Assembly: GCA_035760665.1 (NCBI GenBank)
Contig: DASTSN010000040.1
Span: 48,976-112,975 of the forward strand
Source: DASTSN01 sp035760665
GTDB lineage: Bacteria > Bacteroidota > Bacteroidia > Chitinophagales > Chitinophagaceae
Reading direction: 5' to 3'
DNA length: 64,000 bases
Shown: piece by piece, positions 7,619-17,070 of the stretch
How the letters are laid out: every line of letters begins with the position of its first letter
How positions within the stretch are numbered: the stretch's first letter is position 1
Notes under the pieces: generated by a model
Databases searched by the model: none
What the model was told of the DNA's origin: nothing
What the model saw: only the letters and a program-made list of their open reading frames with translations
Made by a program: the position numbers and the translations under genes

Positions 7619-9829
7619 ATGGCTCAGCGATTTTTGTTTGCGTTACTGTTAGTGGCCGGTCAGTCAGCCGCCCAGGATGCCGATATGTTTAGTCCAGATT
7701 CTGTGAAAAAGCACATCAATGCTGTGCAGATCCAGGCCCGGCTTCACATAGATGGAAAGTTAGATGAGCAGGATTGGTCTTTTGCAAAACCGTCGCCCCC
7801 GTTTGTACAGATAGAGCCCAGGCAGGGCATGCCGGCTACTTATGGCACCGATATAAAAGTGCTCTATAACCGGCAATTCCTGTACGTGGGCATTTTTGCG
7901 CATGACCCCGGGGGTAAGAAAGCCATTAAAGCAACAGATTTTAAGAGGGACTTTAATTTTCGGCAGCACGATTATGTGGCACTGGCAATCGACGGATTTA
8001 ATGATGGCCGGAATGCAATGAATTTTGCAGTAAACGCTTACGGGGTGCAGCGTGATTTACTGGCGTTTGACGATTTGTATTATGATGTGGATTGGGACGG
8101 CTTGTGGCAGGTAAGGACAACCCGAACCGACTCGGGCTGGTATGCAGAAATTGCAATACCCTGGCAAACCCTGCGGTATCCAAATTCCGCAGACAGTCTT
8201 CACCACTGGGGATTTAATGCCGAACGTAACCGGCGGCTGAGTAATGAGCTTACTGCAATGTCTGCTTTCCCACGGGTATTTACCTCATTGCGCATGCAAT
8301 ATGCTGGCGTATTGAACCAATTGCAACCACCGCCACCCAAACCCAATATACGCCTGCAACCATATGTGTTGAGCTCATACGATCATTATCGCAATTTTGA
8401 TCCATCCGTTACGCCGGAAAAAACAAGCCTGAAATTCGGCGGGGATTTAAAGTGGGCGATTAATCCCAATGCGGTTCTCGATCTCACGGCTAATACTGAT
8501 TTTGCACAGGCGGATGCCGACCGGCAGGTAAATAATGTGACAAGATTTTCCGTCTTTTTTCCGGAACGCAGGCAATTTTTCCTTGAAAATGCATCATTAT
8601 TTGCGCCGGGCGTGGCCATGAGTGAAGATGCCTCAGGCGGATCTATGCGCATTCAGCCTTTTTTCAGCCGACGCATTGGCCTGGATGATTATGGCAACCC
8701 AATACCCATTGATGCAGGTGGCCGGTTTGTCTATCGTTCTTCAAAAGAAAATTTTGGAGTAATGGCTATGCGTCAGAGCGGAAATGACAGTGTGGAGGCT
8801 ACTAATTTTTTTGTGGGCCGGTACGCAAAAAACCTAGGACGGCAAAGTAGGATTGGCGGACTGGTAACGATCAAAAATTTGCATGGTGCTACCAATATTG
8901 TGACGGCAGTAGACGGGCTGGTACGACTTGGCACTTCTCATTCCATTAACACGATGGTAATGCAATCTGTCAACACTAATGGCAGGAAAAATGGATTAGC
9001 AGGGTATGCACAATACTATTTCTCCATTAACCAACTGAAAATTTGGTGGACGCAGTCGGTGGTGACAAAAGATTTCGATCCGCAAATGGGCTTTGTATCC
9101 CGTAGTGATGTAATAGGTACCACTCCGGGCATTTTTGGATATTACCGGGGAAAATTCTTGCCCTTTAAAAAATTTTTAAGGGCACTGGAGCCGGGTTTGA
9201 GTCCTGAATTTTACCACCAGGCTTCCACAGGGAAGCTGATTGAACGAACGGTTAATTTCTATCCCATATGGTTCAATTTTCAAAGTGGAGCTTATCTGGG
9301 ATATGGTATTGTGCCTACTTATCAACGGCTGACAGAAATTTTCGAGCCGCTGGATGTCACGATCTTACCCGGTAAGTATACTTACACGCAGCAACAAATA
9401 TGGGCCAGCACCAACCCCTCGAAAATTGTGAATATGCAGGTGATCTATACCTGGGGGCATTATTTCAACGGGCGGTTGAATGCTGGCGACTGGCGCTTAC
9501 AAATTGCACCGGTTCCCCAGTTCTCATTAATAGCCCGTTTTAACAGGAATCACTTTATGCAGGTAGGTGAACCAAAAACCAGTGCTATGATTGATCTGTA
9601 TAGCCTCGAAGGACGTTTTGCCCTGAATCCACGGCTACAACTTATCGGGTTTTATCAGCAAAACTCGCAGAATAATTCAAAGAATTATAACATACGGTTA
9701 TCCTGGGAATACAAACCGCTTTCGTATGTGTACCTGGTATATAACCGGAATGGTTTTAAAGATCCTCTCATCAAAAACCAGGTTGATGATCACCTGATTG
9801 GAAAGATCAGTTACCTGCTGCAATTGTAA
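7619..9829 (+). CDS. DUF5916 outer-membrane protein with CBM9-like N-terminal domain
   Basis: A 736-residue protein with an N-terminal signal peptide ending near SAAQ at about residue 19. Residues 35-230 hold a carbohydrate-binding-family-9-like beta sandwich (RLHIDGKLDEQDWSFA, then DYVALAIDGFNDGRNAMNFAVN). The remainder is rich in alternating aromatic/polar strands ending in LIGKISYLLQL, consistent with a C-terminal outer-membrane barrel. This is the architecture of Bacteroidota DUF5916 proteins, whose function is not established; glycan or surface-polymer binding is plausible. It stands alone on the plus strand between two minus-strand genes. Confidence 0.8.
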   Translation: MAQRFLFALLLVAGQSAAQDADMFSPDSVKKHINAVQIQARLHIDGKLDEQDWSFAKPSPPFVQIEPRQGMPATYGTDIKVLYNRQFLYVGIFAHDPGGKKAIKATDFKRDFNFRQHDYVALAIDGFNDGRNAMNFAVNAYGVQRDLLAFDDLYYDVDWDGLWQVRTTRTDSGWYAEIAIPWQTLRYPNSADSLHHWGFNAERNRRLSNELTAMSAFPRVFTSLRMQYAGVLNQLQPPPPKPNIRLQPYVLSSYDHYRNFDPSVTPEKTSLKFGGDLKWAINPNAVLDLTANTDFAQADADRQVNNVTRFSVFFPERRQFFLENASLFAPGVAMSEDASGGSMRIQPFFSRRIGLDDYGNPIPIDAGGRFVYRSSKENFGVMAMRQSGNDSVEATNFFVGRYAKNLGRQSRIGGLVTIKNLHGATNIVTAVDGLVRLGTSHSINTMVMQSVNTNGRKNGLAGYAQYYFSINQLKIWWTQSVVTKDFDPQMGFVSRSDVIGTTPGIFGYYRGKFLPFKKFLRALEPGLSPEFYHQASTGKLIERTVNFYPIWFNFQSGAYLGYGIVPTYQRLTEIFEPLDVTILPGKYTYTQQQIWASTNPSKIVNMQVIYTWGHYFNGRLNAGDWRLQIAPVPQFSLIARFNRNHFMQVGEPKTSAMIDLYSLEGRFALNPRLQLIGFYQQNSQNNSKNYNIRLSWEYKPLSYVYLVYNRNGFKDPLIKNQVDDHLIGKISYLLQL

Positions 9830-9910
9830 ACCGGCTGGCGTTCCCATTAGATGTTCATCGCTAAATCTTAGTGCAGAAAGATCTGTACGGATGTGATATT
9901 TTTTCGGGTT

Positions 9911-10573
9911 TTACGATAGCGCCAGTGCGGCAAACCAATAATCATTATGTGTCAGCGTTTCGGTTACGGAAACCTGCAACCGGTCACTGAAAAGCGGGCA
10001 GTCAAGTACCAGTGTATGGAATTCGCCGTTTTCACCACATGGATCTACACCTATGCTTTCCAGTTCATTTACCAGTGCTGGGGTCAGGAGTTTGCCAATA
10101 AAACGTTCGCCCATTGTTGTATTGCAACTGACGATCATCGTTTCTATGCCTGCTTCGAGCATTTGCATCACCAGTTTGCGCCGGTCTTGTTTCCACAGTG
10201 GAAGAACAGCGGTTAGCTCCGCATTGGCACATACTTTTTCCTCCCAGTCACGGTGAGGCTGCAGGTCAATATCACCGAAAATGGCATGCTCAAGCCCGTA
10301 GTTTGCTTTCAGGAGTTGAAGTGCTGCGGTAAAATTTTTTTCATAATCCTGCCATGAACTGGCTACCAGGTGAATGGGCAGGCCAGCGAGTGCGGCCTGC
10401 TTTTGTAAAATTGCAGCGGGTATGCCGTGAGAGCGGGAAATCTTTCCCTCTTCATTTAATACATTGAGTAAGGTAACCGGGGTATAGCCCATTTGCAGCG
10501 TTTGCAGCAGTGCAAAACAGCTGTCTTTACCACCACTCCAGGAGCAAAGCGATTTTTTCGTCATACCATTCAT
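9911..10573 (-). CDS. Dph6-like PP-loop ATP pyrophosphatase (diphthine-ammonia ligase family)
   Basis: A 220-residue protein with the PP-loop SGGKDS at 13-18, which binds ATP in N-type ATP pyrophosphatases. EYDFE-like features and the C-terminal DPCGENGEFHTLVLDCPLF match the Dph6/MJ0570 family (ATP-dependent amidation). Bacteria lack diphthamide, so the bacterial substrate is unknown. The first ATG directly abuts the TAA stop of the upstream RNase HI gene; an alternative start at 10564 (MTKKSL) would shorten it by three residues. The two genes should share one transcript. Confidence 0.8.
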   Translation of the reverse strand: MNGMTKKSLCSWSGGKDSCFALLQTLQMGYTPVTLLNVLNEEGKISRSHGIPAAILQKQAALAGLPIHLVASSWQDYEKNFTAALQLLKANYGLEHAIFGDIDLQPHRDWEEKVCANAELTAVLPLWKQDRRKLVMQMLEAGIETMIVSCNTTMGERFIGKLLTPALVNELESIGVDPCGENGEFHTLVLDCPLFSDRLQVSVTETLTHNDYWFAALALS

Positions 10574-11056
10574 TTATTGTTCAAAAAGGGTATCACCGTT
10601 TCCAGTATAACCTTCATCGGGTAAAAGTTGACGGCTATCCGCCGCCGTTGTAGCCAGTTCGTCGCAGCGATTATTAAAAGGGTTGTCGGCATGCCCGCGT
10701 ACCCATACAAACTGAATTTGGTGATCGCGGGCGAGCTGGTGATAACGGAGCCAGAGATCTTTATTTTTCTTACCGCCTTTAAAGTTGGTGGCGATCCACT
10801 TTTTCAGCCAGCCTTTTTGCACGGCATTTACCACATACTGGCTGTCGGAGTAAATGGTAATCTGCTGCCCTTTTTTCTTTACCGCTGCCAGTGCGGCAAT
10901 AACAGCCATCAGTTCCATTCGGTTATTGGTGGTATGACTGTACCCCTGTGATAACTCTTTTCGATGCGTCCCACTCATCAGGATGACGCCATAGCCTCCC
11001 GGACCGGGATTGCCGCGGGCTGCACCATCAGTGTATATGGTTATTTCGTTTGACAT
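10574..11056 (-). CDS. rnhA: Ribonuclease HI
   Basis: A 160-residue RNase HI that degrades the RNA strand of RNA-DNA hybrids. The catalytic carboxylates are visible: Asp10 in YTDGAARGNPGPGG, Glu48 in NNRMELMA, Asp71 in YSDSQYVV and Asp132 in NNRCDELA, with His122 in RGHAD. I chose the ATG at 11056 (MSNEITIYTDG), which matches the usual N-terminus; an extension to 11098 adds only unconserved residues. It is immediately upstream of the PP-loop gene with no gap. Confidence 0.95.
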   Translation of the reverse strand: MSNEITIYTDGAARGNPGPGGYGVILMSGTHRKELSQGYSHTTNNRMELMAVIAALAAVKKKGQQITIYSDSQYVVNAVQKGWLKKWIATNFKGGKKNKDLWLRYHQLARDHQIQFVWVRGHADNPFNNRCDELATTAADSRQLLPDEGYTGNGDTLFEQ

Positions 11057-11142
11057 ATTTTGTATTGATTGTGTATTACCGGGAATCCGGGTGTACACTT
11101 TTTTACAGGAATGATGGGCTCACATATTTCATACAAGAAGGA

Positions 11143-12768
11143 TCATACCTGGAAAACACCCGTTTTTAACTCGCCGGTCTCCGGGTTATGGTTTGCTGCA
11201 CTGATCCCTGCGGAAATAACCTGCCTTGTTTCCAGGGGATCAATGATTGCATCAACCCATAACCGTGCTGCTGCATAGTAAGGAGAGGTTTGCCGGTCGT
11301 ATTTGTTTTTTATTGCTGATAACAATTGCTGTTCTTCCTCTTCGCTTAACGCCCTGCCTTTTGCCTTTTGAGAGGCAACTTCGATTTGTAGCAAAGTTTT
11401 GGCAGCAGAATCGCCGCTCATTACAGCAATTTTTGCGGTGGGCCATGCGTAAATAAACCGCGGATCGTAGGCCTTGCCACACATGGCATAATTACCGGCT
11501 CCAAATGAATTACCGATGATCACTGTAATTTTTGGCACCACTGAATTGGCAACGGCATTAACCATTTTAGCACCATCTTTTATAATGCCGGCCTGTTCAC
11601 TGCGGCTGCCAACCATAAAGCCCGTAACATCCTGCAGAAAAACCAACGGGATTTTTTTCTGGTTGCAGTTTAAAATGAACCGGGCTGCCTTGTCGGCGCT
11701 GTCATTGTAAATGACACCGCCCATCTGCATTTCGCCCCGTTTACTTTTCACCATTTTACGCTGGTTGGCAACAATGCCCACAGCCCAGCCGTCGATGCGT
11801 GCATAACCGCACACAATGGTTTTGCCGTATTCTTCTTTAAACTGCTCAAAGGCAGAATGATCCACAATCCGTTCGATGATGTCGACAACGTCGTAAGGCT
11901 TGCCGTCACTGGGGAAAAGCCCATAAAGTTCGTCCGGATGTTTCAGGGGGGCTGCGGGAGTAATCCTGTCAAATCCTGCCGTTTCTTTTGCGCCCAGCAT
12001 AGCCATTATCCGCTTCACATGATCAAGACAGGCTTGCTCGGAATTGAATTTATAATCTGCAATGCCGGAAATGGCGGTGTGGGTAACGGCGCCGCCCAGG
12101 GTCTCACTGTCCACATCTTCGCCAATGGCTGCTTTTACCAGGTAGGGGCCGGCGAGATAGATGGAACCATGGCCTTCCACCATCAATGTTTCATCACTCA
12201 TAATCGGAAGGTAGGCGCCGCCTGCAACACAGGGGCCCATTACCGCGGCTATTTGTGGAATACCCATGGCACTCATACGGGCATTGTTGCGGAAAATCCG
12301 GCCGAAATGTTCTTTATCCGGAAAAATTTCATCCTGCATGGGCAGGAATACGCCTGCACTGTCTACGAGATAAATAATGGGCAAATGGTTTTCCATCGCC
12401 AGTTCCTGCAGGCGCAGATTTTTTTTACCGGTAATGGGAAACCAGGCACCCGCCTTAACTGTTTGATCGTTGGCAACGATGATACATTGACGGCCACTGA
12501 CATACCCCATACCGCCAACCGTTCCACCCGCGGGACAGCCGCCTTCTTCTTCATACATTTCATAGCCGGCAAAAGCACCAATTTCAATAAAGGGCTTGTC
12601 TTTATCAATAAGATAGGCAATGCGCTCCCGTGCAGTGAGTTTATTTTTTCCCCGTTGTTTCTCGATTGCTTTTTTGCCTCCGCCCAGATAAATTTTTTCG
12701 AGTAACCTGTTCCTGTCACCCAGCATCAGTTTCATGACATCTTCGTACTTATTGAATTCAATATTCAT
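11143..12768 (-). CDS. Acyl-CoA carboxylase, carboxyltransferase (beta) subunit
   Basis: A 541-residue carboxyltransferase with both crotonase-fold halves: N-terminal GKNKLTARERIAYLIDKDKPF and GGTVGGMGYVSGRQCIIVANDQT, and C-terminal FLQDVTGFMVGSRSEQAGIIKDGAKMV and GNSFGAGNYAMCGKAYDPRF. The protein transfers carboxylate from carboxybiotin to an acyl-CoA. The length and VTGFMVG fit the methylcrotonyl-CoA carboxylase beta group (leucine breakdown), but propionyl- or geranyl-CoA specificity cannot be excluded. No biotin carboxylase subunit is adjacent. It lies 86 bases upstream of rnhA on the same strand. Confidence 0.9.
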   Translation of the reverse strand: MNIEFNKYEDVMKLMLGDRNRLLEKIYLGGGKKAIEKQRGKNKLTARERIAYLIDKDKPFIEIGAFAGYEMYEEEGGCPAGGTVGGMGYVSGRQCIIVANDQTVKAGAWFPITGKKNLRLQELAMENHLPIIYLVDSAGVFLPMQDEIFPDKEHFGRIFRNNARMSAMGIPQIAAVMGPCVAGGAYLPIMSDETLMVEGHGSIYLAGPYLVKAAIGEDVDSETLGGAVTHTAISGIADYKFNSEQACLDHVKRIMAMLGAKETAGFDRITPAAPLKHPDELYGLFPSDGKPYDVVDIIERIVDHSAFEQFKEEYGKTIVCGYARIDGWAVGIVANQRKMVKSKRGEMQMGGVIYNDSADKAARFILNCNQKKIPLVFLQDVTGFMVGSRSEQAGIIKDGAKMVNAVANSVVPKITVIIGNSFGAGNYAMCGKAYDPRFIYAWPTAKIAVMSGDSAAKTLLQIEVASQKAKGRALSEEEEQQLLSAIKNKYDRQTSPYYAAARLWVDAIIDPLETRQVISAGISAANHNPETGELKTGVFQV

Positions 12769-12965
12769 ACTTACGATTGTTAATCTAACAAAGATAGGGA
12801 AGCAGGGTGATGATAGCAGGAACCCTTTTCAGTAACTGCTGCAGCTCTTAGTGTCAATCTGTTTTCTTTTGTAAAAAACAGCATAGAATTTCATCGCATC
12901 CGGGTATAATACACGTAAATTTATGCAGTTACTGTATTTAAGATTTTCAAATTTCATGAACGATT

Positions 12966-14699
12966 ATGCCAAACGATACTACACATGCCAATATTAATAC
13001 GGGTGGCGTACAGCAAAACACATACGATGCAATTGTTATTGGTTCCGGGATCAGCGGGGGATGGGCCGCGAAAGAGCTTTGCGAAAAGGGTTTAAAAACA
13101 CTTGTACTGGAACGGGGTCGCAATGTTGAACACCTGAAAGACTATCCGACGGCAAACATGAATCCCTGGGACTTTCCCCACCGCGGTCAGATGCCGTACA
13201 AGTTTGTCGAGGAAAATCCCCTGATTACCGAAGCAGCTGGTTTTGATGAATCAACCGCTCATTTTTTTATAAAAGATAAAGATCATCCCTATGTGCAGGA
13301 AAAACCGTTTGAATGGATACGGGGATACCAGGTGGGTGGTAAATCGCTGATCTGGGGACGAGCCTGCCCGCGCTGGAGCAAGTATGAATTTATCAATCCT
13401 GCCAAATTTGGTTATGGCATCGAGTGGCCCATCGGTTATGATGATGTGGCCCCCTGGTATTCGTACGTGGAAAGATTTGCAGGAATTTGCGGAAACCGGG
13501 ACGGACTGGAAGCCATGCCTGATGGTGAGTATCTGCCACCCTTTGATTTCAATTGCGTGGAGAAGGATATTAAAAAAAAGCTGAGTGCTGTATACAAAGA
13601 CAGATTCATGATACAGGGACGCTGGGCACAATTAACCCAGCCTGCGGAAATACATATACAACAGGGACGGGGTCGCTGCCAGGCAAGAGATTTGTGTATG
13701 CGGGGCTGTCCCTATGGCGGGTATTTCAGTTCCAACTCTTCTACCTTGCCGTGGGCACAGAAAACAGGTAACCTCACTATCAGGCCTTTCTCCGTTGTGC
13801 ATTCCATCATTTATGATGTGAAAAAAGGCAGGGCTGCCGGTGTGCGGGTGATTGATGCCAATACGAAACAGGCTACGGAGTTTTTTGCCCGGATCATTTT
13901 CGTCAATGCATCAGCGCTGAACAGTAATCTTATTTTATTGAATTCCACTTCGAACCGCTTTCCTGATGGATTTGGTAATGATAATGGTTTGTTGGGTAAA
14001 TATGTATGTTTTCAGAATTACCGCGGTTCGGTAAACGGGGATGTGGAAGGATACGAGGATAAATATTATTATGGACGCCGGACGGCAGAATGCATGATGG
14101 CCAACTTCCGAAACATTCATAAAAATGATATGGATTTTGTAGGAGGCTATATGGCTTTCATGGGCGCCTGGCGTGACCGTGGCGCCGGCGACACAGCCCC
14201 TGAACCTGTTGGCGCTTCGTTTAAAGAGGCCATGAGCGAAGCGGGCGGCTGGCACATGTATATGTACATGCAGGGAGAAACCGTGCCAAAAGAAACGAAT
14301 TACGTGGCATTGAGCAAGACCGAAAAAGACCAGTGGGGCATTCCGCTCCTGGTTACGAATGTGGCGTATGATGATAATGATGAAAAGTTGCTGAAAGATT
14401 TCCTCACTCAAGGAGCAGAAATGTTCGACCGTTGTGGCATAAAGAATATCCGGCAATATGATAACCACTGGGCGCCCGGCCGCGATATTCACGAAATGGG
14501 CGGGTGCCGGATGGGAAAAGATCCGAAAACATCACTGCTGAATAAATGGAACCAGTTTCATACTTGCCCGAATGTATTTGTGACAGACGGTGCCTGCATG
14601 ACCAGCACGGCCAATCAGAGTCCCTCTATTTTTTATATGACCTTAACAGCCCGGGCTGCCAATCACGCAGTGGAAGAATTAAAAAAAGGAAATTTGTGA
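12966..14699 (+). CDS. GMC family oxidoreductase (FAD-dependent)
   Basis: A 577-residue flavoprotein. The FAD-binding Rossmann motif is VIGSGISGGWAAKELCEKG near residues 24-42, and the GMC C-terminal domain has the catalytic-region DIHEMGGCRMG and TDGACMTSTANQSPSIFYMTL. A cysteine-rich stretch, CQARDLCMRGCPYGG, is typical of the sugar/gluconate dehydrogenase-like GMC branch in Bacteroidota. No signal peptide is evident. Relatives are usually encoded next to a gluconate 2-dehydrogenase subunit 3, but none is adjacent here. The substrate is likely a sugar or polyol, not determined. Confidence 0.85.
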   Translation: MPNDTTHANINTGGVQQNTYDAIVIGSGISGGWAAKELCEKGLKTLVLERGRNVEHLKDYPTANMNPWDFPHRGQMPYKFVEENPLITEAAGFDESTAHFFIKDKDHPYVQEKPFEWIRGYQVGGKSLIWGRACPRWSKYEFINPAKFGYGIEWPIGYDDVAPWYSYVERFAGICGNRDGLEAMPDGEYLPPFDFNCVEKDIKKKLSAVYKDRFMIQGRWAQLTQPAEIHIQQGRGRCQARDLCMRGCPYGGYFSSNSSTLPWAQKTGNLTIRPFSVVHSIIYDVKKGRAAGVRVIDANTKQATEFFARIIFVNASALNSNLILLNSTSNRFPDGFGNDNGLLGKYVCFQNYRGSVNGDVEGYEDKYYYGRRTAECMMANFRNIHKNDMDFVGGYMAFMGAWRDRGAGDTAPEPVGASFKEAMSEAGGWHMYMYMQGETVPKETNYVALSKTEKDQWGIPLLVTNVAYDDNDEKLLKDFLTQGAEMFDRCGIKNIRQYDNHWAPGRDIHEMGGCRMGKDPKTSLLNKWNQFHTCPNVFVTDGACMTSTANQSPSIFYMTLTARAANHAVEELKKGNL

Positions 14700-14725
14700 A
14701 AAGTGCGATAACAGGAAACACAAAT

Positions 14726-14758
14726 AAAAATGCCCAACGAAAGTCGCCGGGCATTTTT
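14726..14758. terminator. Bidirectional terminator between GMC and ahcY genes
   Basis: A ten-base inverted repeat, AAAAATGCCC and GGGCATTTTT, around a thirteen-base loop lies between the two convergent stop codons. A-run and T-run on either side allow termination from both directions. Confidence 0.8.
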
Positions 14759-14779
14759 ATTTCAGCACGCTGATGACTA

Positions 14780-16105
14780 TTAATAACGGTAATGTTCTGG
14801 TTTGAAAGGTCCGTTTTTCGAAATCCCCAGGTAATCAGCCTGAGCATCAGACAACTCATCCAGCTCAACACCAATTTTTGCGAGGTGTAAACGGGCCACT
14901 TTTTCATCAAGGTGTTTGGGCAGCACGTATACTTTGTTTTCGTAATTGCTGGCATTGTTCCAAAGTTCGATTTGTGCCAGCACCTGGTTGGTGAAGCTGT
15001 TACTCATTACAAAACTGGGGTGACCGGTGGCGCAGCCAAGGTTTACCAGGCGGCCTTCTGCCAGCACGATGATGTCTTTTCCATCAATATTGTACAGGTC
15101 CACCTGCGGTTTGATGGTATCTTTGGTATGGCCGTAGTTTTTATTTAACCAGGCGATGTCAATTTCAATATCAAAGTGGCCAATGTTGCACACAATTGCT
15201 TTGTCTTTCATCAGGCGGAAATGTTTTTCCGTGATCAGGTCGCGGCAACCGCTGGCTGTTACAATAATATCGGCTTCTTTTACTGCATCGGCCATCTTTT
15301 TTACTTCAAAACCGTCCATAGCGGCCTGCAGAGCACAGATGGGATCAATTTCCGTAACCAGCACACGGCAACCGGCCCCGCGCAGGGATGCCGCCGATCC
15401 TTTACCCACATCTCCATAACCGCCCACAACGGCTACTTTACCGGCCAGCATTACATCCGTGGCACGGCGGATGGCATCCACCAGGCTTTCTTTACAACCG
15501 TATTTGTTATCAAATTTACTTTTTGTAACAGAGTCATTCACGTTAATGGCCGGGACCGGTAATGTGCCCTTGGCCATTCTTTCATACAGGCGGTGAACAC
15601 CAGTGGTGGTTTCTTCACTCAGGCCTCTTATGTGCTGCACCAGTTCGGGATATTTGTCAAAAACCATGTTGGTCAAATCGCCACCATCGTCCAGGATCAT
15701 ATTGAGCGGACGGTCTGCACCACCGAAAAACAAGGTTTGCTCAATACACCAATCAGCTTCTTCAATGGTTTGTCCTTTCCAGGCAAATACGCCAATTCCT
15801 GCAGCAGCGATTGCCGCAGCAGCGTGGTCCTGTGTGGAAAAGATATTGCAGGAACTCCATTTCACTTCTGCGCCCAGCGCAACAAGTGTTTCAATGAGCA
15901 CGGCAGTTTGAATGGTCATGTGCAGGCAGCCGGCAATACGGGCGCCTTTCAGGGGTTGTGTGGCAGCATATTCTTTCCGTAAAGCCATAAGGCCCGGCAT
16001 TTCTGCTTCGGCCAGCCTGATTTCCTTACGGCCCCATTCTGCCAGGGAAATATCAGCCACTTTATAAGGCAAACTGAAATCAATGGATTTTGACAGTGTA
16101 GACAT
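14780..16105 (-). CDS. ahcY: Adenosylhomocysteinase
   Basis: A 441-residue S-adenosylhomocysteine hydrolase that splits SAH into adenosine and homocysteine, pulling methylation reactions forward. The NAD-binding loop GGYGDVGKGSAASLRGAG, the motif CNIGHFDIEID and the C-terminal PKHLDEKVARLHLAKIG, ending in KPEHYRY, are all diagnostic. Length and both termini are normal. It is divergent from a small conserved gene; I saw no SAH or SAM riboswitch-like structure in the 167-base gap. Monocistronic. Confidence 0.97.
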   Translation of the reverse strand: MSTLSKSIDFSLPYKVADISLAEWGRKEIRLAEAEMPGLMALRKEYAATQPLKGARIAGCLHMTIQTAVLIETLVALGAEVKWSSCNIFSTQDHAAAAIAAAGIGVFAWKGQTIEEADWCIEQTLFFGGADRPLNMILDDGGDLTNMVFDKYPELVQHIRGLSEETTTGVHRLYERMAKGTLPVPAINVNDSVTKSKFDNKYGCKESLVDAIRRATDVMLAGKVAVVGGYGDVGKGSAASLRGAGCRVLVTEIDPICALQAAMDGFEVKKMADAVKEADIIVTASGCRDLITEKHFRLMKDKAIVCNIGHFDIEIDIAWLNKNYGHTKDTIKPQVDLYNIDGKDIIVLAEGRLVNLGCATGHPSFVMSNSFTNQVLAQIELWNNASNYENKVYVLPKHLDEKVARLHLAKIGVELDELSDAQADYLGISKNGPFKPEHYRY

Positions 16106-16187
16106 ATTTTTTGTTTTATTGAATCGCCGGCAAAGGTACAGTTAATAGGGAAATTTGCCATATTAACATGCCTGTGATTACTGAAAC

Positions 16188-16228
16188 CTGCACAGGCTGT
16201 TTTTGCACCCCTGCAGGCTGTTTAGCAC
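16188..16228. repeat. Short tandem repeat in divergent ahcY / 16273 promoter region
   Basis: Two imperfect copies, CTGCACAGGCTGTTTTTGCAC at 16188-16208 and CTGCAGGCTGTTTAGCAC at 16211-16228, are offset by 21 bases, two helical turns. They lie in the divergent intergenic region just upstream of a TAACTTTA box at 16241-16248 that resembles the Bacteroidota -7 element. A regulator-binding site is possible; nothing identifies the regulator. Confidence 0.4.
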
Positions 16229-16272
16229 TTCATTAATTCGTAACTTTAGTCTTTCAACAAAACTTATCTGCC

Positions 16273-16578
16273 ATGCATGCTTACGATACAGTAACAGCTG
16301 CCGTGAAGGGGTTAAAAGAACGAGGGTATACCGTGGATTTTAATTTGTCCGAAAATTGCATTGTGTGCAACGAAGACAAATTCAATCCTGAAGATTTTGA
16401 AATTACAGAAGTATACCGTTTCGAAGGCAATACAGACCCTGCCGATGAAGCGGTGGTGTATGCGATTGAAAGTAACCGCGGGCATAAAGGGATATTAGTG
16501 GGCGGTTATGGCCCTTCTGCCGATGCGGTGAGTGCAGAAATGGCCCGTAAACTGTCTATTCACCACAAGGACTTGTAA
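16273..16578 (+). CDS. Conserved small protein of unknown function
   Basis: A 101-residue acidic protein, MHAYDTVTAAVKGLKERGY onward, with a CIVCNED segment and DPADEAVVYAIESNRGHKG. I recognise the type as a conserved small Bacteroidota protein. From memory, relatives have been labelled phosphoribosylpyrophosphate synthetase, but there is no PRPP-binding motif and the length is far too short, so I do not adopt that name. It looks cytoplasmic with a mixed alpha/beta pattern. Its stop directly abuts the stop of the convergent acetyltransferase. Confidence 0.75.
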   Translation: MHAYDTVTAAVKGLKERGYTVDFNLSENCIVCNEDKFNPEDFEITEVYRFEGNTDPADEAVVYAIESNRGHKGILVGGYGPSADAVSAEMARKLSIHHKDL

Positions 16579-17070
16579 CTAACCGATTTTTTTCTCCATA
16601 TTATAATCGTTCATAAAGTAGCCGTTGCCAATCGCAATATCCACCTCTTCCTTCACACGAAAGCCCAGTTTTTCATAAAAAATTTTAGCCTTGTTGTGCC
16701 GGTTTACCTGTAACTGAAGGGCTGTTCCCCCACGTTTTTTAATGTCGTCGATAATGAAGTCCGCAAGGAAACGGCCGGTGCCCCGGCCTTGCTGTGAGGG
16801 CAGCACATAGATTTTATGGAGTTTAAAAATCCCGGCCTGCATTTCCTGGTAAGAGGCAAAACCTGCCGGTATACCATCAGCATAAATAATTAAAAACATG
16901 GCGCCTTCCTGCATTTGTTGCTGCAGCGATGGTTCACTATACATCATTTCCAGCATGTAATCAATCTGGTCCTGTTCTAAGATAGCACTATACGTTTGCG
17001 GCCATATCTGAAAAGTAAGTTCCCTGATAAGAGGGATATCACCTGGAGTAGCTTTGACAATGTTAAACAC
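16579..17070 (-). CDS. GNAT family N-acetyltransferase
   Basis: About 163 residues from a GTG start at 17070. VKATPGDIPLIRELTFQIWPQTY opens the GNAT domain, and LHKIYVLPSQQGRGTGRFLADFIIDDIKKRG contains the acetyl-CoA-binding QxxGxG/A loop; FYEKLGFR is the usual C-terminal motif. The frame extends upstream to 17325, but that part is the antisense-free shadow of the prsW coding region and has no GNAT similarity. The GTG overlaps the upstream stop codon region by eight bases, pointing to coupled translation. Substrate unknown. Confidence 0.8.
   Translation of the reverse strand: MFNIVKATPGDIPLIRELTFQIWPQTYSAILEQDQIDYMLEMMYSEPSLQQQMQEGAMFLIIYADGIPAGFASYQEMQAGIFKLHKIYVLPSQQGRGTGRFLADFIIDDIKKRGGTALQLQVNRHNKAKIFYEKLGFRVKEEVDIAIGNGYFMNDYNMEKKIG

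Noticed and set aside
11857..12705. 282-codon plus-strand frame
   Set aside because: Antisense to the conserved acyl-CoA carboxylase; length reflects codon bias of that gene.
16106..16272. Possible SAH or SAM riboswitch before ahcY
   Set aside because: No matching paired structure was found; only the short phased repeat is notable.
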